A stretch of 64,000 nucleotides of DNA from a cyanobacterium endosymbiont of Epithemia clementina EcSB (GTDB taxonomy: Bacteria; Cyanobacteriota; Cyanobacteriia; Cyanobacteriales; Microcystaceae), in NCBI RefSeq assembly GCF_029919255.1, contig NZ_CP123991.1:737110-801109 (forward strand), in the 5' to 3' direction. Below, piece after piece: positions 31,666-42,910 of the stretch. Position 1 is the first letter of the stretch. Each line of letters starts with the position of its first letter. The position numbers and the translations under genes are program-made. Under the pieces are notes generated by a model. It saw only the letters and a list, made by a program, of their open reading frames with translations, was not told the DNA's origin and made no database searches.

Positions 31666-31713
31666 GTTAAAAATAAATACTAGGTTTTTTTAAACCTAGT
31701 ATTTATTTTTAAC
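31666..31713. repeat. Perfect inverted repeat (22-base arms)
   Basis: Arms 31666-31687 and 31692-31713 are perfect reverse complements around TTTT. It resembles a strong terminator but no surviving gene ends near it: the transporter starts 280 bases downstream. Confidence 0.85.
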
Positions 31714-31993
31714 TCTAGTAAAAACGTTTTTTATCTTTACCTAATCTAGGATAGTTTTGAATTGATAAGAATACTATATTGAAGAATAGTATATATTAGA
31801 ATTAATTGTAGATATACAAATAATTAAAATTAGATGGCTTATGGTCCCTTATAGATTATAACTTAATCTATAAAAATATTTAGATTTAGTTTAAAAACGA
31901 ACATTACTACAAACTTTATATTTTAAAAAAACAAAGACAGTTATTATTACTTTAGATTAAACTAGGTCAAATTGTATTTCTATGATTCCATAA

Positions 31994-32947
31994 ATGACAC
32001 GCCATCATCATATTAACTCTTACGATGGACATTCTGCTACAGGTCATGGACATCATCATAATCCTACTAGTTACAATCGTGCCTTTGTTGTTGGGTTACT
32101 GCTCAATACAAGTTTTGTATTAATTGAGTTTATAGGGGGGTTTATAGCCAACTCAGTTGCCTTGACGGCAGATGCAGGACATAATTTAAGTGATGTTTTA
32201 GGGCTGATTTTAGCATGGGCAGCTAATTTGGTCGCCCGCCGACAACCATCGAGCCGAAAGATCTATGGTTGTCGAAAATCGTCAATTTTAGCCGCATTTT
32301 TGAATGCAGTGTCTTTATTACTAGTGACAGGGGGAATAGCTTGGGAGGCACTTGAGCGATTGTTCTATCCTGTGGATGTGCAAAGTAATCCAATTATTTG
32401 GATAGCAGCGATAGGTATTATTATTAATATTGGTACTGCCTTAATGTTTTTCTCAGGTCGTCGAAATGATATTAACATCAAGGCTGTATTCTCCCATATG
32501 GTAGCAGATGCTATGGTATCGGTTGGGGTTGTTTTGGCAGGAATTGGGATTATCCTAACTCGTTGGTCTTGGCTAGATCCAGCATTTAGCTTAATTATTA
32601 GTGTATTGATTATTGTCAACAGCTGGGAACTGTTAAAAGAGTCCTTTCACTTAGTAGTCGATGGAGTTCCTACTAAAATTGATGAGCGTGTTGTTTACAC
32701 TTATTTGTCTGAATTTACAGGGGTAACTCAAATTCATGACTTACATATTTGGGGAATTAGTACCACAGAAACTGCCTTAACAGCACATTTAGTTATTCCT
32801 CAAGGTCATCCAGGTGACAAATTTTTATCCCAAATTTGTCAGGAGTTACATAATAACTTTGGCATCGCTCATTCAACACTACAAGTTGAATTAGGCGATT
32901 CACAATATACTTGTAAATTAGAACCAACGGAGAGAGTTTCAGAGTAA
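31994..32947 (+). CDS. Cation diffusion facilitator (Zn2+/Co2+/Cd2+ efflux)
   Basis: Proton-coupled efflux transporter of the CDF family, CzcD/ZitB-like. 317 residues. The N-terminus is histidine-rich (MTRHHH; HGHHHNP). About six membrane helices span residues 30-210. The transport-site HxxxD motifs are at His63-Asp67 (DAGHNLSD) in helix 2 and His168-Asp172 (FSHMVADAM) in helix 5. The cytoplasmic C-terminal domain carries DLHIWGISTTETALTAHLVIP. Zinc is the likeliest substrate from the HxxxD pattern. It stands alone, 66 bases before dnaE. Confidence 0.9.
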   Translation: MTRHHHINSYDGHSATGHGHHHNPTSYNRAFVVGLLLNTSFVLIEFIGGFIANSVALTADAGHNLSDVLGLILAWAANLVARRQPSSRKIYGCRKSSILAAFLNAVSLLLVTGGIAWEALERLFYPVDVQSNPIIWIAAIGIIINIGTALMFFSGRRNDINIKAVFSHMVADAMVSVGVVLAGIGIILTRWSWLDPAFSLIISVLIIVNSWELLKESFHLVVDGVPTKIDERVVYTYLSEFTGVTQIHDLHIWGISTTETALTAHLVIPQGHPGDKFLSQICQELHNNFGIAHSTLQVELGDSQYTCKLEPTERVSE

Positions 32948-33013
32948 ATAATCAATATTTTCGATTAATAAACAATCAATTAAAAAACCATTTTTATTTT
33001 TAAGAGGAATTTT

Positions 33014-35719
33014 ATGTCTTTTGTTGGTTTACATATTCACAGTGAATATAGTCTACTTGATGGAGCGTCTCAACTCAATGCTTTAGTTGATCGTGCTGTG
33101 GAATTAGAAATGCCAGCGATTGCTCTAACGGATCATGGAGTAATGTATGGAGTGATCGAACTCATGAAAGTTTGCCGTAATAAAGGAATTAAACCAATTA
33201 TTGGCAATGAAATGTATGTTATCAATGAAGATATTGAAGTTAATCAACGTCATCGACGATATCATCAAGTTGTCTTAGCTAAGAATACCCAAGGCTATAG
33301 AAATTTAGTAAAGTTAACAACTATATCTCACCTCAAAGGTATTCAGGGAAAGGGAATTTTTTCTCGTCCTTGTATCAATAAAGAATTATTAGAGCAATAT
33401 TATGAAGGATTGATTGTTACGAGTGCTTGTATAGGAGGGGAAATTCCCCAAAAAATTTTAGCAGGAGATTTAAAAGAAGCTAAACGAATTGCTAAATGGT
33501 ATCAAAAAATATTTAAAGACGACTTTTACCTAGAAATCCAAGATCATGGTTCACAAGAAGATCGAATTGTTAATCGAGAGATTGTTGAAATTGCCGATAA
33601 ATTAAACATTAAAATTATTGCAACTAATGACTCTCATTTTATCTCTTGCTATGATGTAGAAGCTCATGATGCGTTACTTTGTATTCAAACACAGAAGTTA
33701 ATTACAGAAGATAAACGTCTTAGATATAGTGGGACTGAATATCTCAAATCTGCCGAAGAAATGAGGTTATTATTCAGAGATCATCTTCCTGATAGTGTGA
33801 TTGAAGAAGCAATAAATAATACCTTAGAAGTTGCTGATAAAATTGAACATTATAAAAATATTTTTGGAGAACCTCGCATTCCTAATTATCCCGTTCCTTC
33901 AGGACATAATCCTGATAGTTACATTGAAGAAATAACTTGGGAAGGGTTAACAAAAAGGCTAAAATGTCGTTTGCGTGAAGAAATACCAGACAACTATAAG
34001 GAAAGATTAGAATATGAATTAAAGATGTTACAAAGAATGGGATTTTCAACTTATTTTTTAGTAGTTTGGGATTATATTAAATATGCAAGAGATCATAAAA
34101 TTCCTGTTGGACCCGGAAGAGGATCGGCTGCAGGTTCCTTAGTTGCTTATTCTTTGAAAATAACTAATATAGATCCAGTTCATCACGGACTTTTATTTGA
34201 AAGATTTTTAAATCCTGAACGGAAATCTATGCCCGATGTTGATACAGATTTTTGTATTGAAAGACGGGATGAAATGATTAAATATGTTACTGAAAAATAT
34301 GGAAAAGCTAATGTTGCTCAAATTATAACTTTTAACCGTATGACTTCTAAAGCGGTTTTAAAAGATGTAGCTAGAGTGTTAAATATTCCCTATGCAGACT
34401 CCGATAAAATGGCGAAAATGATTCCGGTTTCACGGGGAAAACCTACTAAATTAAAAGTAATGATTTCTGATGAAACTCCAGAGCCAAAATTTAAAGAAGC
34501 TTATGATAGTCAAGAAGTAGATATTAAAGATGATAAAGGAAATGTGATTGGTCAAATTCCTGTGCGTAATTGGGTGGAGATGGCAATTCGCATTGAAGGA
34601 ACCAATAAAACCTTTGGAGTTCATGCTGCAGGTGTAGTTATTTCTTCTGAACCTTTAGACGAAGTTGTTCCTCTTCAAAAGAATAATGAAGGAGCAGTTA
34701 TTACTCAGTATTTCATGGAAGATTTAGAGTCCCTAGGGTTGTTAAAAATGGATTTCTTAGGGTTAAGAAATCTAACAACTATTCAGAAAACAGCAGATTT
34801 AGTTAAGCAAAATAGAAATCTAGATTTAGATTTAGATCAATTACCTTTAGAAGAAAGAAAAGCCTTACAAATCATTGCTAAAGGAACCGCTAAAAAACTT
34901 CCAGATGATATAGACAAAACCTATAAACTTTTAGCAAGAGGAGACTTAGAAGGAATTTTTCAGTTAGAATCATCAGGAATGAAGCAGATTGTTAAAGATC
35001 TAAAACCATCAGGAATTGAAGATATTTCTTCTATTTTAGCTCTTTATCGTCCTGGTCCTTTGGATGCGGGACTCATTCCTAAATTTATTGATCGTAAACA
35101 TGGAAAAGAAGCGATTCAATATGAACATTATTTATTGGAATCTATTCTTAAGGAAACCTATGCTGTCTTAGTTTATCAAGAACAAATCATGAAGATGGCA
35201 CAAGATTTAGCTGGTTATTCTTTAGGAGAAGCAGATTTATTACGTCGCGCAATGGGAAAAAAGAAAATCTCAGAAATGAAAAAGCATCGAGAGATTTTTA
35301 TTGATGGATCGACTAAAAATGGAGTTCCTAGGAATGTTGCAGAAAATTTGTACGAACAAATGGTTAAGTTTGCGGAATATTGTTTAAGTTATGATACGGA
35401 AGTATTGACCGTCGAGTATGGAGCAATTCCCATCGGTAAAGTGGTGGAGGAAAGTCTCGACTGTAATATTTATACGGTAGACAAAAATGGCTTTGTTTAT
35501 ACTCAACCTATTCAACAATGGCATTCACGAGGTCAGCAAGAAATCTTTGAATATTGTCTTGAGGACGGTGCCATCATTCGAGCAACAAAAGACCACAAAT
35601 TTATGACTGCCGAAGGTAAAATGTTCCCTATCCATGACATCTTCGAACAAGGATTAGAGTTGAGGAAAATTTTACCCGGTCCAGCGACAACAGAACCTCG
35701 TCAAATCGAAAATAATTAA
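33014..35719 (+). CDS. dnaE: DNA polymerase III alpha subunit, N-terminal half with split-intein N fragment
   Basis: The replicative polymerase of cyanobacteria is encoded in two pieces joined by protein trans-splicing. The extein part is residues 1-789: PHP domain ([23 protein letters not shown]), then the Pol III palm with [11 protein letters not shown] and the catalytic PDVDTDF (Asp408, Asp410), ending MVKFAEY. Residue 790 begins the intein half [14 protein letters not shown]. The stop at 901 is therefore genuine, not a truncation. The partner (intein C half plus the rest of the polymerase) is not in this window and must be encoded elsewhere. A strong hairpin follows the stop. Confidence 0.96.
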   Translation: MSFVGLHIHSEYSLLDGASQLNALVDRAVELEMPAIALTDHGVMYGVIELMKVCRNKGIKPIIGNEMYVINEDIEVNQRHRRYHQVVLAKNTQGYRNLVKLTTISHLKGIQGKGIFSRPCINKELLEQYYEGLIVTSACIGGEIPQKILAGDLKEAKRIAKWYQKIFKDDFYLEIQDHGSQEDRIVNREIVEIADKLNIKIIATNDSHFISCYDVEAHDALLCIQTQKLITEDKRLRYSGTEYLKSAEEMRLLFRDHLPDSVIEEAINNTLEVADKIEHYKNIFGEPRIPNYPVPSGHNPDSYIEEITWEGLTKRLKCRLREEIPDNYKERLEYELKMLQRMGFSTYFLVVWDYIKYARDHKIPVGPGRGSAAGSLVAYSLKITNIDPVHHGLLFERFLNPERKSMPDVDTDFCIERRDEMIKYVTEKYGKANVAQIITFNRMTSKAVLKDVARVLNIPYADSDKMAKMIPVSRGKPTKLKVMISDETPEPKFKEAYDSQEVDIKDDKGNVIGQIPVRNWVEMAIRIEGTNKTFGVHAAGVVISSEPLDEVVPLQKNNEGAVITQYFMEDLESLGLLKMDFLGLRNLTTIQKTADLVKQNRNLDLDLDQLPLEERKALQIIAKGTAKKLPDDIDKTYKLLARGDLEGIFQLESSGMKQIVKDLKPSGIEDISSILALYRPGPLDAGLIPKFIDRKHGKEAIQYEHYLLESILKETYAVLVYQEQIMKMAQDLAGYSLGEADLLRRAMGKKKISEMKKHREIFIDGSTKNGVPRNVAENLYEQMVKFAEYCLSYDTEVLTVEYGAIPIGKVVEESLDCNIYTVDKNGFVYTQPIQQWHSRGQQEIFEYCLEDGAIIRATKDHKFMTAEGKMFPIHDIFEQGLELRKILPGPATTEPRQIENN
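35381..35716 (+). other. Split intein, N-terminal fragment (112 residues)
   Basis: Begins with the splicing nucleophile Cys790. Block A is [14 protein letters not shown]. Block B is [14 protein letters not shown], with the TxxH-type histidine. It closely resembles the known DnaE split inteins of Nostoc/Synechocystis. The tail ([16 protein letters not shown]) is about ten residues longer than the Nostoc form as I remember it. Confidence 0.93.
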
Positions 35720-35724
35720 TGAAA

Positions 35725-35762
35725 AGTTTATGGTTCTCTTCTAAAGAAGAGAACCATAAACT
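35725..35762. terminator. Bidirectional terminator between dnaE and cysH
   Basis: Perfect 18-base arms (35725-35742 and 35745-35762) in the space between two converging genes, just 5 bases past the dnaE stop. Confidence 0.85.
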
Positions 35763-35880
35763 GACTGTATTCCGTAAAACCTGTAAGGCATAACTGCTAA
35801 CTTTTGTTTATTATGACCTTGTAGCAGTCGGTCTTAGGAGAGCCGGTTTTGTTAACTCAATTATGATGCTTGGTTGCAGA

Positions 35881-36711
35881 TTACAAGGTACTTGAATCTA
35901 AACTTTGTGCGGCCTCAGGCGTTAAAGGTAAATGCAACCCGCACTCCTGCTTTAGTCCGTGAAAACGTCCATCTCGTTCGCTTTCATCTCCTGCTATCAT
36001 AGGACGACTTGAATGCCAATCTCCAACCGACACATATCCTTTGTCAAAATAGGGATGATAGGGTAAATTGTGGACTATTAAATACTGATAAATATCACGG
36101 GAATCCCAATGTAAAATCGGGTGAACCTTATAATAGTTTCCTTGTTGTTCTACCCGTTCTAAAGATTTCCGATGACTCGTTTGAGCTCGACGTAACCCTG
36201 CTAACCAAGCTGTGGCATTCAATTCAAGTAACGCCCTTTGCATTGGTTCTACCTTCCGGATCTGATCATATAGGTTAAGAGAGTCCAAATCTTTTTTGTC
36301 CCACAGTTTCCCATAGAGAGCTTCCATACGGCCGGGGGTAAGGGGAGATTGATATATCCTCAAATTAAGGTTTAACCGTTTGCTTAATTCCTCAGCAAAA
36401 CGATAGGTTTCTGCCGGAAGATATCCAGTGTCAACCCAAATTACCGGAATATGAGGGACAACTTGAGTTACTAAATGGAGCATGACTGCCGCTTGGATAC
36501 CAAAGCTGGTACTCATCACTAATCCATCTCCGAATGTAGTGGCAGACCACTCGACTACATTTTGGGCATTAGTATCGGATAGGAGTTGATTGGTTGCTGG
36601 TAAATCAAGACCACTTCTAAGAGGAGTGTGATGTGGTTGAGAACCCTGAACGGAGATAGTTTGAGTACCATTTACTTGTATTTGGGAGTTGAGCCGATCA
36701 ATATGGGGCAT
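35881..36711 (-). CDS. cysH: Phosphoadenylyl-sulfate (PAPS) reductase
   Basis: Reduces PAPS to sulfite with thioredoxin in assimilatory sulfate reduction. 276 residues. The nucleotide-binding [13 protein letters not shown] (near 69), [11 protein letters not shown], and the C-terminal active-site KQECGLH with Cys257 are present. The paired cysteines that bind 4Fe-4S in APS reductases are missing, so it is the PAPS type. A variable 40-residue N-terminal extension precedes the core. It converges with dnaE. Confidence 0.94.
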   Translation of the reverse strand: MPHIDRLNSQIQVNGTQTISVQGSQPHHTPLRSGLDLPATNQLLSDTNAQNVVEWSATTFGDGLVMSTSFGIQAAVMLHLVTQVVPHIPVIWVDTGYLPAETYRFAEELSKRLNLNLRIYQSPLTPGRMEALYGKLWDKKDLDSLNLYDQIRKVEPMQRALLELNATAWLAGLRRAQTSHRKSLERVEQQGNYYKVHPILHWDSRDIYQYLIVHNLPYHPYFDKGYVSVGDWHSSRPMIAGDESERDGRFHGLKQECGLHLPLTPEAAQSLDSSTL

Positions 36712-36794
36712 TCGGTAACTTTTTCCCTGGAGTTCAACAATCTTAAAGTTAAGTAATGGTATCCATCAAAGTCGAACGATCCCATCGACGCCCT

Positions 36795-36816
36795 CACCTT
36801 AGCAATTGCTAAGGTG
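36795..36816. repeat. Perfect 22-base palindrome upstream of cysH
   Basis: CACCTTAGCAATTGCTAAGGTG is self-complementary. At 85 bases upstream of the cysH start it could be an operator or simply a hairpin; no regulator can be named. Confidence 0.6.
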
Positions 36817-37088
36817 ATTCGGCAATTTGACATCTAGGTTTTTGATCCTTCTAAAAGTTTGATTTTAACCAAAATTTAGCACAGTCATGGGACTATTGTA
36901 TCGTAGTTCCCAAAAGGACAACTCCTGTAGCTAATTCATTAGCTTTTTTTAAGATTGAGCTTTACTAAAATACTTAATCGATAGACCCAGGAGTCATTGA
37001 GCGATATGATTGTCTAGAAACTGTAACTGATTTGACTTGAGTTGACATATCTACTCAAATCAATCATGTTGCAAAAAACACTCTGCTG

Positions 37089-37220
37089 TTGGACAGCCAG
37101 TAGAAGTTAAACAAATGCTTGTAGAGGGGAATCTGGAGCGAGTTTGGAAACCTTGCTTTCTGAACAAGACAAACCCAATGAAGCAAGAATCCTGCGCGGT
37201 TTCACCGGTGGGAGTGTCAA
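37089..37220 (+). mobile_element. Decayed right end of an IS200/IS605-type (tnpB) element
   Basis: The stretch TTGGACAGCC...CTGGAGCGAGTTTGGAAACC...GAAGCAAGAATCCTGCGCGG...GGGAGTGTCAATT matches, by recognition, the 3' end typical of cyanobacterial tnpB elements. There the tail of the tnpB gene overlaps the guide-RNA (omega RNA) scaffold, and the element ends soon after a GAATCC-hairpin-GGGAGTGTCAA. The rest of tnpB is gone. The hairpin pairing is degraded. Assignment is by remembered consensus, not by alignment. Confidence 0.6.
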
Positions 37221-37237
37221 TTAAACGTAAACTCTAG

Positions 37238-38522
<1,285 letters not shown>

Positions 38523-38626
38523 TCGACTAAGTACTATGTATACTTGCCTTAAGTCAGTCTAAGTAGGGGATTAACCTCATAAATTAGGTCCTTACTGGAA
38601 AAGAAACTTTATCAACAAAAATCTAT

Positions 38627-38649
38627 CTCCTGCTTTTTGAAAGCAGGAG
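38627..38649. repeat. Hairpin CTCCTGCTTT / AAAGCAGGAG
   Basis: Perfect 10-base arms (38627-38636, 38640-38649) followed by GTGTCGG. It may be the frr terminator, though no T-run follows. The ATCTCCTGC...GCAGGAGGTGTCGG layout also resembles the terminal hairpin of IS200/IS605-type right ends. Confidence 0.5.
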
Positions 38650-38895
38650 GTGTCGGAATCGACGTTGAACTAAAAGAAATAATTCATTAAGATGAACAAA
38701 TATCTATAAAATTTCGAGCAATCACAACTGTTATATTTTCCTTTCTACTATCGCTATTAAATTTGGTTTATAACTCCATTGAGGATTCCCCTTACTTAAA
38801 TCAAAGTATTTAAGATGGATTATCGAAACAGTACCTTTTGACTGCCTGAAAAGCATGTCACTAACCGCATTTACAAGTCATCTACTAGTTGTTAT

Positions 38896-39078
38896 ATGGC
38901 GACCCAAAAAGCTAAAAATACATTAGGAAAAACTGTTTATTATACTGATGTTTTTCGAGGCATTTTAAACACTAATGATGAGCAAGTGTTGTAACATCTA
39001 AATTGTATAGGTTCAATTACTGAAGTTTCCCCAGGGGTCAGCAAGTTTAAACTAAGGATTACGGTTCCAGCTAATTAA
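38896..39078 (+). pseudogene. Small reading frame broken by one stop
   Basis: An ATG at 38896 opens a frame of 32 codons (MATQKAKNTLGKTVYYTDVF...). It is closed by TAA at 38992-38994 and then continues open for 27 more codons (HLNCIGSITEVSPGVSKFKL...) to TAA at 39076. The bases on both sides look coding, and one C-to-T change could have made the stop. Family not recognised. Confidence 0.35.
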
Positions 39079-39176
39079 CTGACCCCCCTTAAATTAAGAC
39101 AATTTAAAGCGTCTGAGGTTACCACTCAAGTGACCCCTATTTTCTAGGAAAGTGAAGCCTATAATGGTTACTCAAG

Positions 39177-39446
39177 CTAGAAGATAGCAGGAACCTGGGT
39201 CAGTATAGAAGAAATAAATTGCAATGCTAAAATTGCTAAAAGGGGAGACATATCCAAGCCGCCTAAGGTAGGGATAATAGACCGAAAAATGTTGAGGTAA
39301 GGGTCAGTAATAGGGCTTAAGAAAGCCATTATACTGTAAGCCCACTCAGTGGTTTGGAACCAAGATAGTAAGATTCTAATAAAAATCAACAGTAGATATA
39401 TGTTGATGAAATTGATTAGAGTTTCAATAATTAACGCAGCAGCCAT
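39177..39446 (-). CDS. YggT / Ycf19 family membrane protein
   Basis: 89 residues with two hydrophobic segments (about 4-30 and 62-85) and the family motif IRILLSWFQTTEWAYSIMAFLSPITDPYLNIFRSIIP between them (family core: SPITDPYLNIFR). Homologues (YlmG, plastid Ycf19) are linked to nucleoid or septum distribution and membrane complex assembly. Its exact role here is unknown. Confidence 0.9.
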   Translation of the reverse strand: MAAALIIETLINFINIYLLLIFIRILLSWFQTTEWAYSIMAFLSPITDPYLNIFRSIIPTLGGLDMSPLLAILALQFISSILTQVPAIF

Positions 39447-39886
39447 AAGTTACAATGCTCCTTAGTGAATTGATTACCGTTGTACAGGTTGATCTTATAT
39501 CAAATTCGATTCTTCAATCACAAACTGAGGGGAACACCCCCCCGATTGAGTTGATCACGATTATATCAAAAGCCGTTTCAAACAGTTCTTAAGTAAGTTT
39601 TGTTTTAACTGACACTTGAACTTTTTTTACATTAGCCTTACTCTTTAGCCATTGTATGGCCGGGTTCATTATTTTCCCCATATCTTGTAAGAGGCGTTGC
39701 ACCAACGTTTATAATAATTTAATCGATAATTTAGCTAATTTCGTATTCAAAGACTTGGGCTGATAAATAAATTTCAATAATAAATATTATTTCAATAATC
39801 ACTAGTCCTTGAGCTTCTTTATCAGCTAGGTCATCTCGACCCCCTTAACGATGCTATTCTATGGAGTCTCCAGGCTATTTAGCTTG

Positions 39887-40154
39887 TTAAACTAAAAGTA
39901 TAAGTTCCTGCTTTAAAGTTAGGGTTTCTTGTCTACTTGGACTAACCTCTACTTCTGTTTCAATTACAGCTTTTTTAATACTTCTAATTGTTTCTAGACA
40001 AATTTTATATTTCGCTTTTATCGCTGTCTTATATATCCATCTTTAACTTTTTTTTGAGCCCTACATATTCTGTTGTGTTGTTAGATGTTTCCTCAAATAA
40101 AGCCATTTTACTCTCGACTTCGACTGCAGAAGTTTCTGCTTTGGGTTTATGGTT
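39887..40154 (-). pseudogene. Frameshifted remnant of an acidic/lysine-rich protein gene
   Basis: On the minus strand, a 43-codon run (NHKPKAETSAVEVESKMALF...) is open in one frame. A second run (IKKAVIETEVEVSPSRQETL...) continues in another, ending at 39887. Both have the composition of a coiled-coil or disordered charged protein. No start codon is usable and the family is unknown. Confidence 0.4.
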
Positions 40155-40221
40155 AAGTTCCGATTTTTAGACTTAAATATTTACCAAAAGAAGCATTACT
40201 TGAACCAGAGATTAAAAACAA

Positions 40222-40265
40222 CAACTCTTCCGCTTTAATCAGGGTTGATTAAAGCGGAAGAGTTG
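40222..40265. repeat. Perfect inverted repeat (20-base arms)
   Basis: Arms 40222-40241 and 40246-40265 are exact reverse complements with a 4-base loop, and are comparatively GC-rich (CTCTTCCGC). It lies between the dead gene and the 40652 gene; it could have ended a lost plus-strand gene or the 40652 transcript. Confidence 0.85.
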
Positions 40266-40651
40266 AGACATTTAAATAAATTTTTTTGGCTATTTGATTA
40301 CCGATGATCACCGATAATTTATGTTTGGTAAACGGAGGTAAAAAGCTTCTTGTTTTATTAAAATGCTCTTTATCTCCGGAACTGGTAGCAGGCTTAATTC
40401 CCTGACTAGCTACTCCTTAACTTGACTAACTTAAGCTCCTTAAAACCTGTTAGTTCATTAACTCTACCTACCTTAATTTACATTTTTGTACTAAAGCAGT
40501 TTTATAATGTATAGTTTGGAAAAACAATACTAACTACCTTCGCCTAGTTAAAAGCTATTGTAAATTTGTTTTGGCAGCAAAAAAAATAGAACAGTTCACA
40601 GTGTAAGTGACCATGATGAACTGGTTCAAAAAATTTTTTTAACGAGTAAAT

Positions 40652-41326
40652 TCAGTTATTTGGAGTTGTAGCTGTCGAAGAAGTCCCAAAAGGCATATCA
40701 ACAAATCCTAATTCATACAACTGCCGATAACATTTTTTTCCTAAATCACTTGTAGGATCTTGGGAACGAATGACTTGAACCAACAAAGGAACAGCCAATT
40801 CTGGTTTGTCTTGTGCTCGGTGAACAAGAGCTAATTGATACGTGGCAGAATCTCTCATCTGACCTGTTTCTAGCGCGCTCTCACGTTGATGTTGATAAAT
40901 CTTACTATCAATTCCTGAAAAACTATTGGCTAGTTGTAAATAGAAATTAGACAACTGATTAAAAATCGTGCGAGCTTGCTGGAGTTTACTGGCCGCTAGG
41001 TCATAGTTTTCAGCATTAACAGCTTTATTAGCTTCTGAAACGAGTCTTTGAGCTCCTTGTGAGCTAAGCAAACTGTCAGCTTGAGTTAGGGGACGCAAAT
41101 TAGTGGGATTACTAAGATCTTCATCTGTGATTTCTCCTCCATTATCTGGGGTAGATCCAAGCACCTCACTATTATTAGGGCTAACAGAGGGCGTTTGAGC
41201 TTGTATTGGATGTGACTGGGTGATTCCCAAGGCTAGTAAGGCAACCATTAGACGATTCAAACTAAAGCAGCGCATTAACACCTTTAACATAGCAGAACTC
41301 GCTCGAGCCGAGTTTTGGTAAAACAA
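40652..41326 (-). CDS. Exported protein with TPR-like helices, unknown function
   Basis: 224 residues. A signal peptide is visible: MVALLALGITQSHPIQAQ, with cleavage likely after AQA/AQT near residue 44. A Ser/Asn/Pro-rich spacer follows, then helical repeats of TPR character (AVNAENYDLAASKLQQARTIF; QLALVHRAQDKPELAVPLL). ATG at codon 13 or 19 could be the true start. It looks like a conserved cyanobacterial periplasmic or lumenal protein; no enzymatic motif is seen. Confidence 0.7.
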   Translation of the reverse strand: MFYQNSARASSAMLKVLMRCFSLNRLMVALLALGITQSHPIQAQTPSVSPNNSEVLGSTPDNGGEITDEDLSNPTNLRPLTQADSLLSSQGAQRLVSEANKAVNAENYDLAASKLQQARTIFNQLSNFYLQLANSFSGIDSKIYQHQRESALETGQMRDSATYQLALVHRAQDKPELAVPLLVQVIRSQDPTSDLGKKCYRQLYELGFVDMPFGTSSTATTPNN

Positions 41327-41427
41327 CTTATGAAGACTCGAAATATCTTAACATTTGTCTTCCCTCATTAGTTGATTTTTTTACAAAAAGCCACTTAAAC
41401 TAAAGGAAGTTATAGCTCAATTTTAGA

Positions 41428-42693
41428 TCAAGAATTGAGTAAATTTAGTTGTTCCTTAAGGATGTTGGTAAGCTCAGTTGCTGCTCCTGGCTGTCCTCTA
41501 ACCTGTAATAAGCGCTCACGGATTTCTGCTAGTTGAATAGGATTGGCTAACCAATCCAAGATTAATTCTGCGACATCAGTTGGTTCAAGTTCCCCTACTA
41601 ATTCCGGCACAATTTCTTCATTAGCCCAAAGATTAGGCCAAGCGAATAGTCGTCCCTGTTTAAGTATCATTAAATTGATAGTCTTAGCGAAAGCTCTCCC
41701 TACTAAAGGTAAACTGGCTAAAATTCCTGGAATCCCATCCCAAGTCCGCATAGCATCGAGTTGTTGGGTAGGGAGTAAGACGATCATCGGAATCCCTAAT
41801 GCTCCTAATTCAGCTGTGTTAGCCCCTACAGTGGTTAAGGCTAAACAACAATTGCAGAGGTGATTGTAGGCAGGAAATTGAGTAATCAATTCTACTTGAA
41901 GTCCATTAGGAGTCTCTAGTCGAGGGGAGGTAGATTGGTCAGCACTAGCCATGACTAATTTTGCACACACTCCTCCCATCTTCATTACCATAGGATTTTG
42001 AATCGAATCAGCAAAGCTGGCTAGGATGGATAAATCCAAGGTGGGGGCAACAGGAAGAATAAAGCGGGTTCTGGGGTTTTGTTGATAAACTTGTTCGGCA
42101 ATCGCCAAACATAAAGGAATCCCCTGCATCAATTTTCCTGGTTTCGACCCGGGTAAAATTCCAATAGTTGGGAAAGGATCAATTTTGGATGAACTTACAG
42201 AATTTGGGGTCAAATCAGCCATTAAATCCCCTACTACAGTCAGTTTATGTTGATGGGATTTGGGAATAGGCTTAATCACATCTGCATTCATGACTCCAAA
42301 GCGATCAATCCAACGATACCAACGGGCCTCCCGTTCTGCATAAATGACGGTGCGGTATCCTAATCGTTTACCGAGTAGTATTGGATAAAATTGATCACCT
42401 CCTAGAAATAGGACAATGCCGTGTTTATGCCAGTTCCAATCTTCAGCTGTTTTTCCCCAGAATAAAAAATTAAAAAAGTGTTCACTTGACTGAACCCGAT
42501 CAACTTCCAGGTAACGACGCGCGATGGCAGCTTCTTGGCCCGTAGCATGAGGACAAGGGGATAACACTACAGAAATACGTACTTGAGAGCGATCCGAGCT
42601 TATAGTTTTACGTATAGCTTTTACCACAGGACGTACCCAGGTGGTCATTTCCCCTGGCCCGTTAGACAAAATGAGAATATCAGCTGGTTGCAT
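41428..42693 (-). CDS. LpxB-like glycosyltransferase (cyanobacterial type)
   Basis: 421 residues resembling the lipid-A-disaccharide synthase-related proteins conserved in cyanobacteria. N-terminal ADILILSNGPGEMTTWVRPV, then VVGDLMADL, IGILPGSKPGKL and, near the C-terminus, TVGANTAELGALGIPMIVLLP. The last two match the donor-binding GT-B half. It differs from true LpxB, so the substrate is not certain; an envelope lipid or polysaccharide precursor is the reasonable guess. It is 100 bases from the 40652 gene on the same strand and may be co-transcribed. Confidence 0.8.
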   Translation of the reverse strand: MQPADILILSNGPGEMTTWVRPVVKAIRKTISSDRSQVRISVVLSPCPHATGQEAAIARRYLEVDRVQSSEHFFNFLFWGKTAEDWNWHKHGIVLFLGGDQFYPILLGKRLGYRTVIYAEREARWYRWIDRFGVMNADVIKPIPKSHQHKLTVVGDLMADLTPNSVSSSKIDPFPTIGILPGSKPGKLMQGIPLCLAIAEQVYQQNPRTRFILPVAPTLDLSILASFADSIQNPMVMKMGGVCAKLVMASADQSTSPRLETPNGLQVELITQFPAYNHLCNCCLALTTVGANTAELGALGIPMIVLLPTQQLDAMRTWDGIPGILASLPLVGRAFAKTINLMILKQGRLFAWPNLWANEEIVPELVGELEPTDVAELILDWLANPIQLAEIRERLLQVRGQPGAATELTNILKEQLNLLNS

Positions 42694-42910
42694 TGATAGT
42701 TGTTGATCCTTTTTTGCAAGAATACCTCATCTTTATAAGATTTTGAGCGTAGCAATCGCTTCCCTGACAAAAATTCTTCTACTGAAGTTTCGACACTCAG
42801 AGGATTATCTTATTTCCTCCCCATAATGGGGAGACATTTGCTATCCTAAGACCCAAAGAGTGGATTTGCTTAATCTGCCCCTAAAACGCCTTTAGCTAAA
42901 GAAATAAATT

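Larger units (their letters stand above)
30466..31993. other. 1.5-kb spacer with a dead gene and two hairpins
   Basis: Contains a minus-strand DUF1257 pseudogene and two long inverted repeats, each annotated separately. Beyond about 31080 it is very AT-rich, with no readable gene up to the cation transporter. Confidence 0.6.
38523..39176. other. Spacer between frr and yggT with one broken frame
   Basis: Contains a 10-base stem at 38627-38649 and a stop-interrupted frame at 38896-39078, each annotated separately. No intact gene. Confidence 0.55.
39447..40651. other. 1.2-kb spacer with a dead gene
   Basis: Includes a minus-strand gene remnant and a perfect hairpin, both annotated separately. 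No intact gene is visible. Confidence 0.55.

Noticed and set aside
35381-35719. dnaE appears truncated compared with bacterial Pol III alpha
   Set aside because: The C-terminal part is a split-intein N fragment, the normal cyanobacterial arrangement, so it is not a pseudogene.
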